This document shows, piece by piece, positions 62,035-64,000 of a stretch of 64,000 nt of DNA. The position numbers were made by a program, and so were the translations under genes. Under the pieces are notes generated by a model that did not search any database, had not been told where the DNA came from, and was given only the letters and a program-made list of their open reading frames with translations. Within the stretch, counting starts at the first letter, position 1; every line of letters starts with the position of its first letter. The stretch is taken from assembly GCA_963850605.1 (NCBI GenBank), contig CAWKLX010000009.1, forward strand, positions 18,762 through 82,761. The letters run 5' to 3'. The stretch comes from BOG-908 sp963850605 (GTDB taxonomy: Bacteria > Pseudomonadota > Alphaproteobacteria > Acetobacterales > Acetobacteraceae).

Positions 62035-62298
62035 TTAAGAGATTTTGAGACTTCCGTGCCTTCGGGGCTGAAGCTCGGCATAAGCCAACCGGAGGTGCTC
62101 CGCGCAGTATGGCCGCCGGCCGTCACGCGTCGCTCCGCAACATTCCAGCCGACCCTTGTGCGGCTCGCCAAGCGGCCAGCAGCACCCTGCCGGCGCCGGG
62201 ATGTAAGGCGGCGGGTTACCGCTTCCGGCACGCATTGCGGCGGCGACCAGCCTATCCCTTTCGTCGCGGGGAGCGCGTTGGCGCTGGGCTTTGTTCAT
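62035..62298 (-). CDS. GcrA C-terminal-like zinc-motif protein
   Basis: The 87-residue protein contains CCWPLGEPHKGRLECCGAT, then DGRRPYCAEHLRLAYAEL, the characteristic end of the alphaproteobacterial cell-cycle regulator GcrA. The N-terminal DNA-binding helices of GcrA are missing; instead there is a short basic stretch NKAQRQRAPRDERDRLVA. A stand-alone C-terminal module next to prophage genes could be a truncation or a phage-borne modulator. The function is not known. Confidence 0.55.
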   Translation of the reverse strand: MNKAQRQRAPRDERDRLVAAAMRAGSGNPPPYIPAPAGCCWPLGEPHKGRLECCGATRDGRRPYCAEHLRLAYAELQPRRHGSLKIS

Positions 62299-62411
62299 TG
62301 GGCAGCCATCAGGCCAGCCAGCTCACTACCAGCCCCCGTTATCGCTGCCGACGTTGGCCGTCATGATCTTCGGCGGGTTCACGTTGCCCCTAGCCCGGGG
62401 CACATAGGAGA

Positions 62412-63575
62412 TCACCGTAGGGCCGGTGCATAGTTGGTGCTCCCGCCCGGGATGTCCTGGCCCACCTGCCAATTGAACCGGACGAGATACTCGGCTTCGG
62501 GCACAAACGCCTCTTTGGGCATTAGCGTCAGCTCAGCCGTGGTGCCGTCCTCGTTCCGCACAAAGGTCACGCTGGAGATCAGCCAGGTCTGGTTGGTCAG
62601 TTTCAGTGCCGGCATGTTCAAGGGCGCCAGCGCGTTCAATTCCCACAAGCCACCATCGCTGTCCCGCCAGCTATCGCACGTGACGTTGACCTGTTGCGAC
62701 CGCCCAAATCGCCGGGCCATATCCCACCGGGCGCGAGCGGCCGCGATCTTCGGGTCATTCTGTGTCTGCTCTGACACGATGATCAGCGGCCGCATACGCG
62801 GCTGCCCATCTGCCCGTACTGGAAAAGACTTGTCGAAAACCTGCGATCCCGGAACGAACTGGATGACCGGCCCAAGCGCCCCCGGCATAGGGGGCGGATC
62901 GTTCAGAAAAGCGGTTGAGGTGAATACCGCCCCTATCTCGGTGTAACGATTGTCCATTGAGAATGACGCGTCAGCAGCCTGTATGTTGCTACCCAGCGCA
63001 AAGCCGCTCGCCATTTCCGCGTCGCCGACCCGTGCAATGACCAAGCTGCCGTCTGTGTCCTCATAGACCAGAAAATTAGCCCAGCGTGCGATGCGCTCGA
63101 TAACCTCGTACGGTGTTTCAGTCAAAATGATGTTGAACTGCGGCACTACGGCACCATCGCCGTCTGGCGCTTTCACTTGGATGCCGAATGGCTGGCATAG
63201 CTTCTTGGCGATGCCGACCAGCGTGTGGTTGTTGAGCTGGTAGCCTTCCGTCTTTGCGGAGCAATCGACCAGGTCCTGACATGTGCCGCGGCCAGAAATG
63301 CGGATATTATGCTGGTCAGGGCTGATCGAAGCGGTGTAGCGGTCTACGTATCCAGTCAGCACCACATCGGCACCCAGCATTATTTGGCACGGGTCGCCGG
63401 GCTCAATAACAATCTGTCCCGCCTCGCCCGGATAGCGCTCGGTTAGGCCCAAATCGAACGTTGGTGGCACGCTTTCCAGGCTGCGTTGAATGCGCACGTC
63501 CTGCCAGCCGGAAAGGCGCTGTCCGCCCACCACGATGCTGACCAGGTTGGGGTCGGTTGCGCCGGCGTAGCTCAT
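62412..63575 (-). CDS. Phage baseplate hub protein, Mu gpP-type
   Basis: The 387-residue protein starts MSYAGATDPNLVSIVVGGQR and has SGWQDVRIQRSLESVPPTFD, the common opening of Mu gpP (gp44)/late-control-D-type tail hubs. RISGRGTCQDLVDCSA, NNHTLVGIAKKLCQPFGIQV and VFDKSFPVRADGQPRMRPLI follow. It forms part of the contractile tail baseplate, binding to the spike. It is intact and reads toward the left, so the rest of the tail module likely lies beyond the right edge. Confidence 0.9.
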   Translation of the reverse strand: MSYAGATDPNLVSIVVGGQRLSGWQDVRIQRSLESVPPTFDLGLTERYPGEAGQIVIEPGDPCQIMLGADVVLTGYVDRYTASISPDQHNIRISGRGTCQDLVDCSAKTEGYQLNNHTLVGIAKKLCQPFGIQVKAPDGDGAVVPQFNIILTETPYEVIERIARWANFLVYEDTDGSLVIARVGDAEMASGFALGSNIQAADASFSMDNRYTEIGAVFTSTAFLNDPPPMPGALGPVIQFVPGSQVFDKSFPVRADGQPRMRPLIIVSEQTQNDPKIAAARARWDMARRFGRSQQVNVTCDSWRDSDGGLWELNALAPLNMPALKLTNQTWLISSVTFVRNEDGTTAELTLMPKEAFVPEAEYLVRFNWQVGQDIPGGSTNYAPALR

Positions 63576-63754
63576 TTTTAATCCTCAGGTCCGTCGCAGA
63601 TCATCTTCGAAAATGGTTGCCGGGCGCGGGAGCATGACCTTCCCCCGCGCCCGGCTGTCCGGCTCGATTTGCGTCGAAATGCCGGTTTCCGACGATCGCG
63701 GCGAAGGATCGCGCCGCGATAGGGCGCTGCACCTGGATCGGTGCGCATTGGTGA

Positions 63755-64000
63755 TCACCATTTACCGCGCCATAGGGCATGGCCGCGATGCAGGCCGGGT
63801 AGTTGCAGCCGGTCAGCGAAGGTGGAAGGGAAGTCGTGAGGTCCGATCCATGCCTTCTGCATATCGCTAGTCAGATGTTGCAGATTGTCGCCGTATGGCA
63901 CTCGGGTCGCGCCCGGCATCATGGCCAGCTCGCCGTATGCCTCGATCACGGTTTTTTCGCGGTTGACCAGTTCTATGATCGCGGCCGCATGCTCCCGGTA
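63755..64000 (-). CDS. Phage tail-region protein, 3' part (window edge)
   Basis: A frame running from the right edge contains REHAAAIIELVNREKTVIEA, YGELAMMPGATRVPYG and DNLQHLTSDMQKAWIG, ending at 63755. The sequence between 63576 and 63754 carries no complete frame but may hold its end after a frameshift. The position directly upstream of the gpP-type gene suggests a DNA-circularisation-type (Mu gpN) or other baseplate gene; I cannot confirm the family from this fragment. Confidence 0.4.
   Translation of the reverse strand, partial: YREHAAAIIELVNREKTVIEAYGELAMMPGATRVPYGDNLQHLTSDMQKAWIGPHDFPSTFADRLQLPGLHRGHALWRGKW

Overview
The window looks like a chromosomal segment of a GC-rich alphaproteobacterium, most likely a member of the acetic-acid-bacteria family Acetobacteraceae. 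This rests on the overall gene repertoire (purQ/purL, bolA-grxD, comF-grxC-DUF1178, trxB-lysR), a GcrA-type zinc module, and short hairpin repeats of a kind I associate with that family. No 16S gene or species marker is present, so the genus is not assigned.

Layout. 1-1.6 kb: end of an unknown gene, a zinc-motif protein and a Phd/VapC toxin-antitoxin pair with a palindromic operator. 1.6-5.1 kb: purQ-purL-bolA-grxD, overlapping head to tail. 5.1-8.2 kb: a repeat-rich spacer, a TetR regulator with a palindrome at its start, a GFA-type zinc protein, a DUF2852 protein and an orphan. 8.2-13.3 kb (minus strand): rpsD, a family-2 glycosyltransferase, prfC and a polytopic membrane protein, read as one operon. 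13.4-19 kb: a periplasmic binding protein, a DUF2272 lipoprotein, rhodanese, cysteine synthase and a hybrid histidine kinase with an ethylene-receptor-like membrane domain. 19-26 kb (minus strand): MFS transporter, rodZ, ptsP, nitronate monooxygenase, lysC. 26-31 kb: ubiG, comF-grxC-DUF1178-DUF2147 and small exported proteins. 31.5-38.3 kb (plus strand): a cytochrome b561-like/molybdopterin oxidoreductase pair, a DUF4239 protein and two large glycosidases. 38.3-45 kb: a TonB-dependent receptor, a sedolisin protease, lysR-trxB and a divergent Lrp regulator. 45.3-49.8 kb: a shattered SIR2-domain defence-type gene and a PemK/MazF-type toxin-antitoxin pair. 50-53.5 kb: bioB and bioA in one uninterrupted frame, then tRNA-Leu(UAA) and tRNA-Asn(GUU). 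53.6-64 kb: accessory, prophage-like DNA with small exported proteins, SRAP/YedK, an operon of leader-peptide helical proteins, HTH and RHH regulators, a DUF433/DUF5615-type toxin-antitoxin pair, a GcrA-like fragment and a Mu gpP-type baseplate gene.

Two features cut across the whole window. First, a hairpin repeat with T- and A-tracts occurs four times. Three copies lie between the 3' ends of convergent genes and the fourth lies just after ptsP, so it probably acts as a bidirectional terminator. Second, many clearly conserved genes (purL, glycosyltransferase, rodZ, a GH63-like glucosidase, lysR, lrp, bioA, yedK and others) carry single-base frameshifts, often in G or C runs, and these become denser toward the right. 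Uncorrected sequencing or assembly errors are the simplest explanation, so broken genes here should not be taken as true pseudogenes without read-level checks.
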